Shown: positions 39,054-49,474, numbered from the stretch's first letter. The stretch: DNA of 64,000 bases from Pardosa pseudoannulata (GCA_032207245.1 CM063509.1:104074367-104138366), one strand, 5' to 3'. Numbers and translations: made by a program. The notes: generated from the sequence alone by a model not told the origin.

Positions 39054-39563
39054 GGCCGGTCAAAAAAATTGATTTTTTTATGTAAAAAACCCAATTTGGA
39101 ACGTTGTCTTGCCAAGAAAATTACAAAAGTACAAAAATAATCAAAATTTTTATTGCAATTTTGTATTTTGATAACATTGCGGAAAATAGTCGAATATTGT
39201 AATATTACATGTACATCGACTTTTTTATCTTTCTTTTCGAATTCCCATTTTAGAATAAACATTATTATCAGTAAAATACTTATTTATACTTTTAAAACAT
39301 AAATAATAACAATACTAGTATTTATAAAAATTAATTAAAATTTTCTTTTGTGTGATATATTTCGAAACAATGTGCAGCAATTAGCCAAACATTTCAATTA
39401 TTACGTATGTAACGACTCTCTTTTCTTTTCCTTTTTCCTTTGCTATCTCTTTCAGCAAAACATACAGCGCAATACCTACAAAAGTGCAACGTCGCTCGAA
39501 TTAGTGTGCACAGTTTGGCCGGTTTAGCGCGCTCCAGTTAACTCGAGCATGCACGTTAAGGGG
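38982..39563. mobile_element. TTAA-target MITE, 582 bp
   Basis: The ends CCCCTTAAAGCAC and, inverted, CCCCTTAACGTGC are flanked by TTAA (38978-38981 and 39564-39567). The interior starts with an A-rich run. The last 100 bp are GC-richer (TTTAGCGCGCTCC). It is non-coding, and different in sequence from the other TTAA elements although it has a similar C-run start. Confidence 0.85.
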
Positions 39564-39698
39564 TTAAGGAGATTTGAGGAAATCTTTTACAGAAATCTAA
39601 CGGACTATTTATGTTAAGTGAGGTAACCTAAAACATTTAATGAACTGAATCTATGCTTTAATATTTCTTTTAAGACGTAATTTTTAAATATATGTTTG

Positions 39699-40142
39699 AA
39701 TTTAATTCAAGGTAAACTGTTATTTCTACAATTTTTAAAAATAAAAAATACTTTTGGGAATACATTCATTTTAGTATCTTGCTTTAGCGTTGTTTTCAGA
39801 CAGTTATATAGAATTGTCTTTTATGTTGTATCACCAAAGTCGTTTAACAGCTAATCGCGATTAATCTCTGTTTAAAAGGAGAATTGGGTCTCTTCATTGG
39901 TTGGAGCCATGGGTTAATCGTGATTAGCTTTTAAAGGACTTTGGTGAGACCGTCCATAAGTGACATAAGTTAAATCATCAATTTCAATTTAATTTAATTG
40001 ATGATTACTTTTGAATTTAATTCAAGGTAAACTGTTATTTCTACAATTTTTTAAAGTAAAAACACTTTTGGGGAAACATTCGTTTTAGTATCTTGCTTTA
40101 ACGTTGTTTTCAAACAGTTATATAGAACCGTCTTTTATGTTG
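39699..40142. repeat. Duplicated segment (39699-39830 and 40013-40142)
   Basis: Both copies run from AATTTAATTCAAGGTAAACT through TTAGTATCTTGCTTTA to CTTTTATGTTGTA, offset about 314 bp. Foldback elements follow each copy at different distances. Confidence 0.8.
39830..39956. mobile_element. Foldback MITE, copy 2 (left tip missing)
   Basis: Arms ACCAAAGTCGTTTAACAGCT and, inverted, TCTCACCAAAGTCCTTTAAA enclose a short loop containing CATTGGTTGGAGCCATGG. The outermost bases (GGGACGGTC) are absent at the left. The right flank is TAAGTGACATAAGTTA. Confidence 0.75.
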
Positions 40143-40285
40143 TAACTTCTTGTAACCATTCACAAATATGAAGCGCGATGAAAAGTCTCAAATATTTATC
40201 TGAAAATCTCCTAGATTTCCCTACTTCTCAAATAAGAAGATTTTATACATTCTATTAGAGAGATCTAATAAATTGTTGACACTAA

Positions 40286-40420
40286 GGGACGGTCTGACCA
40301 AAGTCGTTTAACAGCTAACCGAGATTAATCTCTGTTTAAACAGAGAATTGGGTCTCCTTATTGGTTGGCTCCATGGGTTAATCGTGGTTAGCCGTCAAAG
40401 GACTTTGGTGAGACCGGGCA
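40286..40420. mobile_element. Foldback MITE, copy 3
   Basis: A complete 135-bp copy with arms GGGACGGTCTGACCAAAGTC and, inverted, GCCCGGTCTCACCAAAGTCC, flanked by TAA on both sides. Its loop includes TTTAAACAGAGAATTGGG. Confidence 0.82.
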
Positions 40421-40439
40421 TAAGTGACATAAGTTACAT

Positions 40440-41009
40440 CATCACGAAGCTGAATCCATCATTTAACTTCTTTGACGTCATTTTTTGAGCCAATTATAAT
40501 TAGTGGCGTTTTTTGCTGCTAGAGGCTTATAACTATTCGTCAACTTCAAGTATGGGAAAACATCCTTATCTGCGAAAATTGCATTCGCATTTGGATGATA
40601 AGGGATAAAGCCGACCTATTTGGTTGTAGCTAATATTCCGCACACCCGAACCAAATCAAATAATGCTTGTTTTACAGTTCAAAAGAAACTCCTGAATTGA
40701 TAGTTAAGCAATTTATTCTATCATGAATGTAAAACTTTTTAATATTTTAATGATCAATTCTTTTAATTCCCTTTTTATTTTGAGTTAAAGGTAATTTCTT
40801 TAATCTTATTTCAAACCTCCTTCAAAATAGTGTAATATTAGAGTATGTCGCTTTTTGGTTTATTTTGGGTCCTAAACTATGGTAGAATTTGTTGGCATTC
40901 CGACTAAATTGTGTTGAAATATGGTATGATACTGACATAAAACTTGAAAGTACACATTCATTTAAAACATATTAGTTTTCTTATCTCCCCTTAAATCATT
41001 TTAATAGTT
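40440..41009 (+). other. 5' flank of the host gene
   Basis: No repeats are recognised. Just before the ATG, TTTTCTTATCTCCCC ... TTTTAATAG (about 40977-41007) looks like a pyrimidine tract with an AG, so the ATG may lie near the start of an internal exon with an upstream 5' non-coding exon. No TATA/Inr pair is convincing. Confidence 0.4.
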
Positions 41010-42054
41010 ATGGGAACTGTAACTACAGATCATAATAGTAATATTATAACAAATGAAGCCTATCCGATGAACACTTATTGGTTGCTCACTATATACGAAG
41101 ATATTATAAGTAAACCTTTTTTCATACTTCAAGCACCATTAAAAGGTACCAAAATTAGATGTCCTTTCTTAAATGCAGAGTTTTGGCTCGAGGTTAATAA
41201 AACTTCAGAAAGAGTCTTGTCCATCAGCTGCTACAGGAAATTTCTGTCTTCAAGACCATTGGAAGATGAGGAAGGTTACTTTCTAAGGCTTTATTTCACG
41301 ATAAGCGGTATTCAAATGGAGACAGTAATCTCAGTAATGCATTCAAATGAGGATTCTGTGACAGTAATTTACACAGGCAGTATGTTCTCCGATGTAGTTA
41401 ATGAGGAATGCTATGTCTCTACCATAAAATGTGTCATTAGAATGGTAGAAACTAGAGATCTAGAGGAAGGGTATTTACTGGATGATGAGTTTCAGAGCTT
41501 TTCAAAGAGGTTTTCTAAGTCTCAATTGAAAAATATGGCCTATTTGGTAAAACGACCGAAATTAAAAGGGATTATTTCAGGCCATGAAACGGAATTTATC
41601 TTGCTAATTAAGATGAGTTACATCGAAAGATCTCTTCCTTTCTCGAAACAACTTGCCAGGTACATCAAGGGCAAAGAACAATCAATGCCAGTCTTATTGG
41701 ATCTGAATATTGATGAAATTCTCTGCGAAATCCACTGTGGTGAAAAGCGGCCCATCACTGAGGAAGAAAGTATAAGTTTGTATTTAAATTCAGTACGGGC
41801 TGGTCTGCATTTCCTGTACGTGATCACGTCTGATTATATTAAGAGTTGCCTTAACAACGTTTACGTAGTTGACGTTCTAAAAGCTTCTGATTCTGTAAAT
41901 GACCGTAAACTGTTCAAATATGCTGCAGATTTTTTCTTGGTCAACAGAAGCAAAATTCTTCAGTCAGATAAGTGGAAAACACTTGCAAGTTCATTGCCTA
42001 ACAGTTATGCTCGTAGTATCATTCATAATATTCATCTCGAACAAAGTTTGGGGG
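41010..42054 (+). CDS. BTB/BACK-like protein, first coding exon
   Basis: This is the only intact long frame in the window. It encodes 348 codons plus one base and then the strong splice donor G|GTAAGT at 42055; reading on would give only a short unsupported tail. The C-terminal part, residues about 230-345, resembles the end of a BTB fold and the following helical BACK-like region of spider TDPOZ/SPOP-like proteins: SDYIKSCLNNVYVVDVL, then an AADFFLVNRSKIL block, SDKWKTL and NSYARSIIHNI. Such proteins usually act as adaptors for cullin-3 ubiquitin ligases. The first 200 residues are diverged; a MATH-type domain (KIRCPFLNAEFWLEV, LRLYFTISG) is possible but not clear, and the central BTB dimer core is hard to see. 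No signal peptide or membrane segment is evident. The ATG at 41010 is in a fair context (AGTTATGG). The exon is free of stops although surrounded by transposons, which argues for a living gene. Function is inferred from family only. Confidence 0.78.
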
Positions 42055-43080
42055 GTAAGTTGGATTTTATAATATATGGTGTATTTGATTAAGTATATGT
42101 TCTACATTTTATTGCATATTAAAAAGTTATAACGTTTATAACTATTTCAACGTTTTTTAAAGTTATGATGCATTTCATGTTATTTTTTGAAGCTTCACTG
42201 CCATTTTAGTCACTGGTGACTTGCATTTGCTCATTTTGTAATGCCTTGTGGTTCAATAACGACCGCTGAGTTATCGTTCTGTGCTACCAGTCACACTACA
42301 AAGTTCACTATTTAAAGTGGCTGATGAAGTCTAACTGCATATTCCTGCAATTAAGCCTCAAAATATTATTTTAAAGAAACATGCTTATTCAAAGATGAAA
42401 ACTTATAACCAGTAACAGGTTAGGTACAAATGTGATTTCACTGATAAGATTACAATTTCGTGAAGTAAAATTAATCCATTAACAACCTGACGGACACTAA
42501 TAATCGCGCATTAATAAAAAAAAACTTTGTTAAAATTTCCATACAGTAAAATGGTTATAAAGATTATATATCCTCAGTAAATAGAACTGAAGGACAATCG
42601 TCATATTTCAAGCGATCTCCATAAGTTTATGTCGATTAGTATGTTAATGTATCAATCGCTACAGTGGAAGAAAATAGTTATAACTAAAATAACATTTTGA
42701 GAAAACATCTTTCAGTCATTGATTTTAAACAAGTAGTTGAGTTGTTTCTTTTTTTATTCTTTGCTAATTATAAAAATGTTTTAGATTAATATATATATAT
42801 CAAATTTATTTCACTTTAATACCTCTTTAAAAATCTCCTCCCATTCTAATTCCTTAAAATCTATTTTTCCAGCCACAAAATGTCTTAATCAAAGGAGTAA
42901 CCTCGATTTAAAATTCTTCCAGCACATTTCCCAAAGCTTTCTTTGCAATAGAGGTAAATTTTCTGTCCATTCAACACATTTTCCAGCTATTGCCGGCAAG
43001 TGTTTAAATTTTTTCGCCTGATCTAACAGTTAAATTCAGTCACTAAATTTCTTCCCTTGGGAACCTCACATCTATCTACC

Positions 43081-43449
43081 TCACACTGGAGTATACCTCT
43101 GTTCCAGCAAAGTGTTTTTCGTATAATTCTCTTGTCAGTTGTTGATTGGCAAAGATGTCTTTTTAGTAGTTCATCAATAAATATTTAAGTTGTTCTCAAA
43201 ATTGTGCCTCTCTTCAATGTGACCCGAGTGCAACGTTATTCATTAGTCTAGCCGTATAGTCTTCTCACTCTGGAGTACACCTCTGTTGTAGCAAAGTGTT
43301 TTTTGTATCAATCTCTTGTCTGTTGTTGTCTGGCAATGATGTCTTTTTAGCATTCCCTCAATAAAGATTTAAGTTCTCAAAATTGTACTCCTCTTCAGTG
43401 TGGCCCGAGAGCAACATTATTCGTTAGTCTAGCGGCATAGACTTCTTTT
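43081..43449. repeat. 184-bp tandem duplication in the intron
   Basis: The block from TCACACTGGAGTATACCTCT to the TTAGTCTAGCCGTATAG region (43081-43264) repeats at 43265-43449 with substitutions (TCACTCTGGAGTACACCTCT). Shared words include GATGTCTTTTTAG and CAAAATTGT. Confidence 0.85.
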
Positions 43450-43628
43450 TGCACAGTAGCCCAGACAAGTAAAAAGAATAGGGGCATTAATCAAATGTAA
43501 CCGGCAGTTTTAAAATTTCTGGATTACATATGTCTGTCAGATGATAAAGAACGTGATAAATTATTAAACTATAATTTGAAACTGTAACCTAATTTTTTAT
43601 TCGGTGAAATGTATTTACAAGCAGAAAC

Positions 43629-43945
43629 TTGTAATTAGCTTATTTTTATTTCTAACTCCCAGCAAAATCTTAAAAATAACGTTTAGAAGGTATTCTTTTA
43701 TGGTACTGATATAGGGTTGTACTTAACTTTTAACTCCTGTGCGCTTTTTTTTGTGAGATAAAGATATGTTCCCTTAAGATATTTGTAGTGCATAATTGAG
43801 ATTTGCAATTAGTTTTTTTTTATTTTCTAACCCCAGCACAATCTTTAAAAAGATCTTTTAGTGGGTATTCTTTTATGTTGGCGATATAGGAAAGTACTTA
43901 ACCTTCCTGTGGTTATTTTTATGAGATAAAAACTACTTTGAGTTG
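43629..43945. repeat. About 175-bp tandem duplication in the intron
   Basis: GTATTCTTTTATG, GATATAGG and a GAGATAAA tail recur about 175 bp apart (near 43690 and 43866). The copies are diverged. Confidence 0.7.
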
Positions 43946-44084
43946 TCCGTTTTCAATTAATTTTATTATTTTAATTTAAACTTGCCACTTGGTAAGTAAT
44001 CATGACCGCAAGCGGCAGGAAGATACTAAAAATTACTGATATTTTATGTTGCTAAAGAGGAAATGCTTATGGAATAAGTTTGTG

Positions 44085-45056
44085 AAACTACACAACAGCA
44101 ATGGGGTGCAGAAAAGCACAAGGTACAACTGGTTACACTTCGCGTACGGGCAATATATTTTACGTTTTTTGCAGTCTGTCAATAGAGCTCGGGTCACGTA
44201 AAATTGCGTATTTAGTAGAATTGTGGTGGATACCCCCTAACAACCACAAATCTACTAAATACGTATAATTATATGTGGGTGTGACATTATATGCGTGTTG
44301 TTTGCGTTGCTATGCAACGCTTTCCATTTTTTCTTTCCACATGTTATGATTGTCGCGTTACTCGATCTTTTGTTACGCTATTTCGTCTTCAATCGAATTC
44401 CTAGTTCCAGAACGTACAAGTCGTGTTTTGTCAATTTGAAAATTGGTTTTTTTACTGTTGAATACAAAATTGATAAAATGAGCCGTTGTGACAGACATAG
44501 TGATGAAGAAATATGCACCGACAGATTATCGGACTTTAATTTTAAAAATCGTTTATTTTTGTAATTTCGTAATTTTATTTTATTTTATTTATTTATTTTT
44601 TGTTAAATCATCATACAGTATATATTAAAGTGTAAAATAAAATTTCCGTTCATAAACACAAAGTAGTTTTCGATTTATTGCGATTTTTCTGAATAACTAA
44701 ACTTTCGCTCGATTCACGAAAAAATGCCCACTGCACGCATAAATTGAGGGAAGCATACTAGCATGCCAAGTGTTAACTATGCTAAAAATAAGGCCTGTCT
44801 TCCATTATCGAGTTTTTCGTGTGCCTCTGCTGGTACAATATTTCGCCTTCTTACTGGACCCGACTGCCTTAGTGCTCATTTGTTTAGGATTGGACTTAAG
44901 GACTCTCCTAATTCTAATTTCTGTAATTTTGGACAACGTCTAAACCAAGAACATTTAGACTCCTGCACTGCATTGTATAATTTTATTTCTGATGATCAAA
45001 AATATTCAGATGCTAGAAGACTAATTCCTCAGTTACCAAATGCATCAAATTTGTAA
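44085..45056 (+). pseudogene. LINE ORF2 C-terminal fragment interrupted by a piggyBac relic
   Basis: On the right (44777-45056) a frame reads CASAGTIFRLLTGPDCLSAH then LFRIGLKDSPNSNFC and QEHLDSC, ending at TAA. The F-R-L-L-T-G-x-D and C-x-x...H-x-x-x-C pattern is the post-RNase H end of Jockey/R1-like ORF2 proteins. On the left (44085-44135) a short frame ending KVQLVN matches up in phase with the right part at a TTAA. The element at 44136-44772 therefore sits inside the LINE. The RT core is absent. No target duplication for the LINE itself was identified. Confidence 0.65.
44136..44772 (+). mobile_element. piggyBac-like relic with N-terminal codons
   Basis: Its ends are CACTTCGCG at the left and CCAAGTG at the right, with TTAA at 44773-44776; the left flank GGTTA has lost one base of the duplication. 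Subterminal blocks match the other piggyBac copies here: GAGCTCGGGTCAC on the left and CTGAATAACTAAA on the right. An ATG at 44478 starts MSRCDRHSDEEICTDRLSDF, like the S-D-E-E-I opening of piggyBac transposases, and stops after 28 codons. The catalytic core is deleted. A strong hairpin (CGTATTTAGTAG arms, 44204-44262) lies between. Confidence 0.68.
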
Positions 45057-45059
45057 ATA

Positions 45060-46384
45060 TATACAACTGCCAGGTTTATAATTACAAATACCTGCTATAT
45101 ATTTACCAATATACAAGTATAAAAAGTATTGGTAAATGTATAAGATAAATATTAGTAAATATATACAGTTATTTATTTACCAATACTTATATTTAAACTC
45201 TAACTAAAGTTAAAGTATCTACTGTTGTGATACAGAACTTTACTTAAGGACAGAATACATCTCGCGATGCAGTGAAAATATTTTTCGATATATTCCAATA
45301 AATTTCGAATACGTTACGAGGTATATGAAATACCAAACAAAGTACTAAACTGAAAACATTATATTTTTAAGTTTTTAAAATTGAAATTTTAGTTCTATCT
45401 AATTGAATTATGAAATATCACTCGAAATAAGGTTCAGACAGAACGTTTTAATATCTCTGAGGTATAATACATATATATCCCCAAACATAAAATTCAATCG
45501 TTGCTGACAACAAACAACTTTAAACAATTATTTAAACAAGCATTTTGGAATGTTATAAATATTTGAAATACTCCAGAGATATTGTTATCTGAAATTTACC
45601 AGCAATCTACAAGGTAGAGAATAAAACTACAGTTAAAGTTAATGTATTTCTCATAGAAACAGTAAGTCCAATAGCATTCTATAAATATGCTAACGGCACA
45701 TTCCTTGGATTACCTTCCTACTATCCTCCGGGGTATTAGTAGACATTAAAAATTGGATTTCATCCCTTAACTTTATAAAGCACTTCTAACACGACCAAAC
45801 TCAATATTTGTTTATTGATAATATCCACTACTTAAATACGGTTAAAAGCAAATTTACGGGCAATCAGCATTTGCAATCATTCTAAGTGGTATAAAAAACA
45901 CAATGTATATTTAAGCTTTAAAAAAAGTGAGAAACTTTAGATACCAGTTTTAAAAGCAATAAAAAACATTTTAGGAGTATCGCCGCATTACCAAGTACTG
46001 TATTATATTTTAGGGTTTATTTCTCTAAAAAAATAAGGATAATGAGGAAGATTGTAGTGTAATATAATAATAACCATGCAGCTTACATTAATCTAGTATT
46101 TCAAATGAGAAAATTCATTGTGTTTAAAACTTTCATATTCTGTGCTGTCTAAAATTTTCCCTAAAAGTGGAACAACATTCTATAAAAAGGCTTCCAAGAT
46201 ATTACTATGACATTCATGTTTAATCATACTTAACAATTGATACTTCTAGATGATTCAAAAACATCCCACCATACATATTTAAGCATCAAAAATTTAGTAA
46301 AATCTCATTTTCCTTAAAAAGGGAATCATTTATTAAAATATTTAGTCCAATAACATTCTGTAAAATGCTCCCAGTACATTGCTA
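45060..46384. other. Intron sequence without a recognised gene
   Basis: AT-rich. A loosely repeated sentence built on GTCCAATARCATTCTRTAAA occurs near 45668 and 46347, with a weaker echo near 46165. No coding frame is credible. Confidence 0.4.
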
Positions 46385-46500
46385 GTTTTGGTTTCAAACA
46401 CTGAGTCTACTTTATTGCTACATAAGACAGGGACCTACTGCTTAAAGCTAATTCATAACGGCTACGATCATCCATACCATCAGTGGGGTTGAAACCAAAG
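46385..46500 (-). mobile_element. SINE family A, reverse partial copy
   Basis: It reads GGTTTCAAACACTGAGTCTA, then AGGGACCTACTGCTTAAAGC and AACGGCTACGA, the reverse of the family A 3' half, and lies head to head with the forward copy that follows. Confidence 0.7.
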
Positions 46501-46508
46501 AAAGCCAA

Positions 46509-46672
46509 ACGATGGCCGAAAGGTTAAGACTATGATCTTCGATACCGGAGTTCGTGGGTTCGAATTAAACTGTGGTATAAATGTTCGTAGTCATTCGGAA
46601 TCGTCTTTAAGCAGTAGGTCTCGATTCATTAGTATTTGTGGTGCATAAAAGTACACCATAGCTCTCCAAACC
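46509..46672 (+). mobile_element. SINE family A, forward copy
   Basis: ACGATGGCCGAAAGGTTAAG supplies the A-box region and GGGTTCGAATTAAAC a decayed B box, then the body to CTCTCCAAACC. With the reversed copy it could form an inverted-repeat hairpin in the pre-mRNA of the surrounding gene. Confidence 0.78.
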
Positions 46673-46679
46673 TAACTCC

Positions 46680-47324
46680 TGTACCGAATAGCACGCTTTG
46701 CTAGGATATTTGTTGTTCAAACATTTAGCAGTCGTAATATTTCCAGTTAGATCAAAAAATAAACTATCATATTTATGCATTAAAAAGGAGAGAGATTTTC
46801 AGTGCCTGAACCCACTTTGCCGATTTGTAACGGCACACTAATAGTAAATCCCATTCTTATGAAAATTAGAATACTAAATTAGAAAATAGATTTTAAATAT
46901 TTTATTTCTATATTCTTCCTCATCTACAAATGTAAAACTAATATAGTTAATTTCTTTTTTCTTAATTAGAATCTATATAAACACCAAATCAAATGTAAGT
47001 ACAAATACATTCAATGCTTTGATGGCAAAGGAAAGTAAAATATCAACAAACATATGACCTATCACCCCCTTCCTTTAAAATGTTTAGATGAATTTGTAAA
47101 GTAAAGAGGATTAAGAACAAATTCTAATTAAAAATTCTGCATTTTATTTCAATACAATTGTAATGTTGAGTGATAATTTTCTCCGTATTGGTGAACACGT
47201 AATACCGCCCTGCCTCAAACACCCGTTTCGAGGACAACTAAAAAATACTTAGCAGCATTTTCTTTTAAACTTTTTTTATTATAGGTAGGTTTTCTTTCAT
47301 TTACTATTAAACTGTCGTTCTTGT
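46680..47324. other. Intron sequence without a recognised feature
   Basis: AT-rich; no frame or repeat is recognised. Confidence 0.4.
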
Positions 47325-47328
47325 TTAA

Positions 47329-48154
47329 CACATTGTATGCAAGATATCTACTAGTACATTTTCTGACGATTGATACTTAAGCGCGGGTCACGAACTAGTG
47401 CGGGTTAGTGTAACAACATGGTTTGTTTGTGGGTACAAAAATAATGGTATATACAATAAAACGAACCTGAATGTTCTTGTCTACTACATAGAAATAAAAA
47501 TTAAATATAAATTTTATGATGTCCCATTGGAATGGGTAACTGATCAATTACCTGAAACTAACATTCCAGATCGAGGGCCGCCCACATCTAGTACGCAAAG
47601 GGCAGCTAAATATGACCCCCTGGAAGATTATCACTGGATATGTGGAAACATATTTTAGAGAAATTATTACTACTGGGAAGAAAAAACTGCAAAGACAATG
47701 TCGTGTGTGTGCTGTGAAAAAAGTGCGGAGTGAAACATCTTACATATGCAAGTTTTGCCGTGTACCTCTTCGTAGGGGAAAATGCTTTGAACGTTACCAC
47801 ACTGTAAAACATTATTAGTTTTATGATTGCTCTTTTCATTTTTTATGATGCAAAAATGTTTATATATAACATAATTCGAAAAAGTTAAAACTATATAGTA
47901 CTATTTCTATCTGATTTTTCATATTTATGATATTATAAATTTTTCCCATAAAAAATATATTTTTAAAATCTTATGGTTGTTACTTATATATTTCTATTTA
48001 TATATTTGTTTATATATTTCAATATAAAATACAAAAAGTTCGTTAAAAGATTAAATAATTTTTTATCTATTAAGATTTAACTGAATAACTAAATTTACTC
48101 TCAAAACGCCCTCTTCCGGTGCAATTCCGCTGCGAAATGTACCCGCACAATGTG
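47329..48154 (+). mobile_element. piggyBac-like element, internally deleted, 826 bp
   Basis: The ends CACATTGTATGC and GCACAATGTG carry an inverted CACATTGT, flanked by TTAA (47325-47328 and 48155-48158). The interior keeps the last part of the transposase (47510-47818). Subterminal blocks are CGCGGGTCACGAACTAGTGC on the left and CTCTTCCGGTGCAATTCCGC on the right. Related ends occur at 48937-49470 and 62265. Confidence 0.9.
47510..47818 (+). pseudogene. piggyBac transposase C-terminal fragment
   Basis: One frame (to a stop at 47658) carries VPLEWVTDQLPETNIPDRGP. An overlapping frame then gives CRVCAVKKVRSE, Y-I-C-K-F-C-R-V-P-L and C-F-E-R-Y-H-T-V before a stop at 47818. The C-x2-C...C-x2-C...C...H spacing is the cysteine-rich zinc-binding domain at the end of piggyBac transposases, which helps recognise the element ends. 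At least two frameshifts lie near 47625-47660. The catalytic DDD domain is deleted, so the product cannot be active. Confidence 0.85.
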
Positions 48155-48194
48155 TTAATATAAGATGGAATGATCTAATTTTTTGGAGATCATT

Positions 48195-48640
48195 TTACTT
48201 TTTATTAAACAAAGACAGTTTAAAATAAGTAATTATTCTAACTGGACTGGAATTCCAAAATAAGTAATTATCCTAACTGGACAGGAATTCTAAAATATAT
48301 AATTATCCTAACTAGACTGGAATCTTAAAATATCTACTGGACAATTGATTGAAATATTATTTTTTATGTATTCAGTATATTTCAGTTAAAACAAGTAAGT
48401 AGAAAAACAAGTAGTAGGTAGTAAGTAGAAAAACAAGTTAAAACAAATAAGTAGACAGTTTGAAATAAGTAACTATCCTAACTGGACTGGAATTCCAAAA
48501 TAAGTAATTATCCTAACTGGACTGGAATTCTAAAATAAGTAATTATCCTAACTGGACTGGAATCCTAAAATATCTGCTGCACAATTAATTGAAAGTATAT
48601 TTTTTATGTATTCAGTATATTTCACAGTAGTATTGTAATG
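48195..48640. repeat. 36-bp tandem repeats in two blocks before the splice acceptor
   Basis: The unit AAGTAATTATCCTAACTGGA plus CTGGAATTCTAAAAT is present about three times at 48220-48330 and three times at 48465-48575. Each block is followed by ACAATTRATTGAAA and TTTTTATGTATTCAGTATAT, so a roughly 255-bp higher-order duplication exists. It ends only about 15-50 bp before the acceptor of the terminal exon. Confidence 0.85.
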
Positions 48641-48654
48641 TTGTTTATTTGCAG

Positions 48655-48737
48655 GTTCAAGCAATCCACCAGATCTTTTTGAAGAAAGTGATGAATCCTC
48701 AAAAATAAAAGATTATATTCTTCCATTTCGAAAATAG
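48655..48737 (+). CDS. BTB/BACK-like protein, terminal coding exon
   Basis: TTGTTTATTTGCAG ends at 48654; the next two bases complete the glycine codon begun at 42054, and the frame runs GSSNPPDLFEESDE then SSKIKDYILPFRK to TAG at 48735. Phase agreement, a good pyrimidine-rich acceptor, a stop-free acidic tail and AATAAA 117 bases after the stop together support it. The joined coding length is 1128 bases, or 375 codons plus the stop. The tail is acidic and then basic, with no domain recognised. Confidence 0.72.
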
Positions 48738-48853
48738 GAAAGTTGTGATTTTGACTTTCTTTTAAAACATGTGTATCACTGATTTTAAATGTATATTTTA
48801 TGATAAAAATTTCTATTTATTTCTTTTTAAATTGTGGTATTTTCTTTACTCAA

Positions 48854-48859
48854 AATAAA
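48854..48859 (+). promoter_or_regulatory. Polyadenylation signal of the BTB/BACK-like gene
   Basis: CTCAAAATAAAGACACGG contains AATAAA 117 bases past the stop codon. A piggyBac-like MITE begins only 78 bases later, at 48937. Confidence 0.65.
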
Positions 48860-48936
48860 GACACGGGTAATTAGGAATCTAAAATGTAGTATCCTTAAAG
48901 TCAGTGAAAACCACATCCCAGTTTTTCGTATATTAA

Positions 48937-49081
48937 CACGTGTGCTGGTACATTTAACAGATGAATTGTACCGGGAGTGGGCGTTTTGCGCGTAGATTTA
49001 GTTATTCAGTTAAATCTCAATAGATCGAATTTTTTTTAATTTTTTACCAACTTTTAGTATTTTTTTATTGAAATATATAAT

Positions 49082-49151
<70 letters not shown>

Positions 49152-49470
49152 ATATATAAATATACATATGTATATATATATTCGCATGCATAAATAAAAA
49201 GTTAATTTTAAATCTAAATTGATTTTTTTAATCAACCTTCCCGTTCTGTGGTTCCGCATCGACTCATGTAAAAACTAATTTTATTTGTCTAAATTTTTCA
49301 GAATCTATGTAGTGGTAGACAAGAACATTTGGCTTCGTTTTCCTGTATATACCGTTATTTTTGTACCCACAAATAAACCATGTTGTTACACTAACCCGTA
49401 CTATTAAGTGACCCGAGCTCAAGGATCAATCGGAAGAAAACGTACTAGTACGTTTCCCGCATACAATGTG
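48937..49470 (-). mobile_element. piggyBac-like MITE, 534 bp
   Basis: It is flanked by TTAA (48933-48936 and 49471-49474). The right end reads ATACAATGTG, so inverted it is CACATTGTATGCGGG, matching the left end of the copy at 47329; the left end CACGTGTGCTGG matches that copy's right side. The last 190 bp are an inverted copy of the start of the 47329 element, including TTTGTGGGTACAAAAATAA. The middle is a TA tract (49086-49160). There is no cysteine-rich coding part. Confidence 0.88.
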
Positions 49471-49474
49471 TTAA

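Larger units (their letters stand above)
42055..48654 (+). other. Intron of the BTB/BACK-like gene
   Basis: It begins GTAAGT and ends TTGTTTATTTGCAG. The 6.6 kb contain two tandem duplications, a LINE remnant split by a piggyBac relic, paired SINEs, a second piggyBac relic and a tandem repeat just before the acceptor. No further exon was recognised, but a small one cannot be excluded. Confidence 0.7.

Noticed and set aside
41618..41827. Antisense frame within the BTB/BACK-like exon
   Set aside because: A shadow of the sense frame with no family resemblance.
47398..47500. Separate gene starting MRVSVTTWFVCGYKNNG
   Set aside because: It is the terminal and subterminal part of the piggyBac-like element; the same sequence appears inverted at the end of the 48937 copy.
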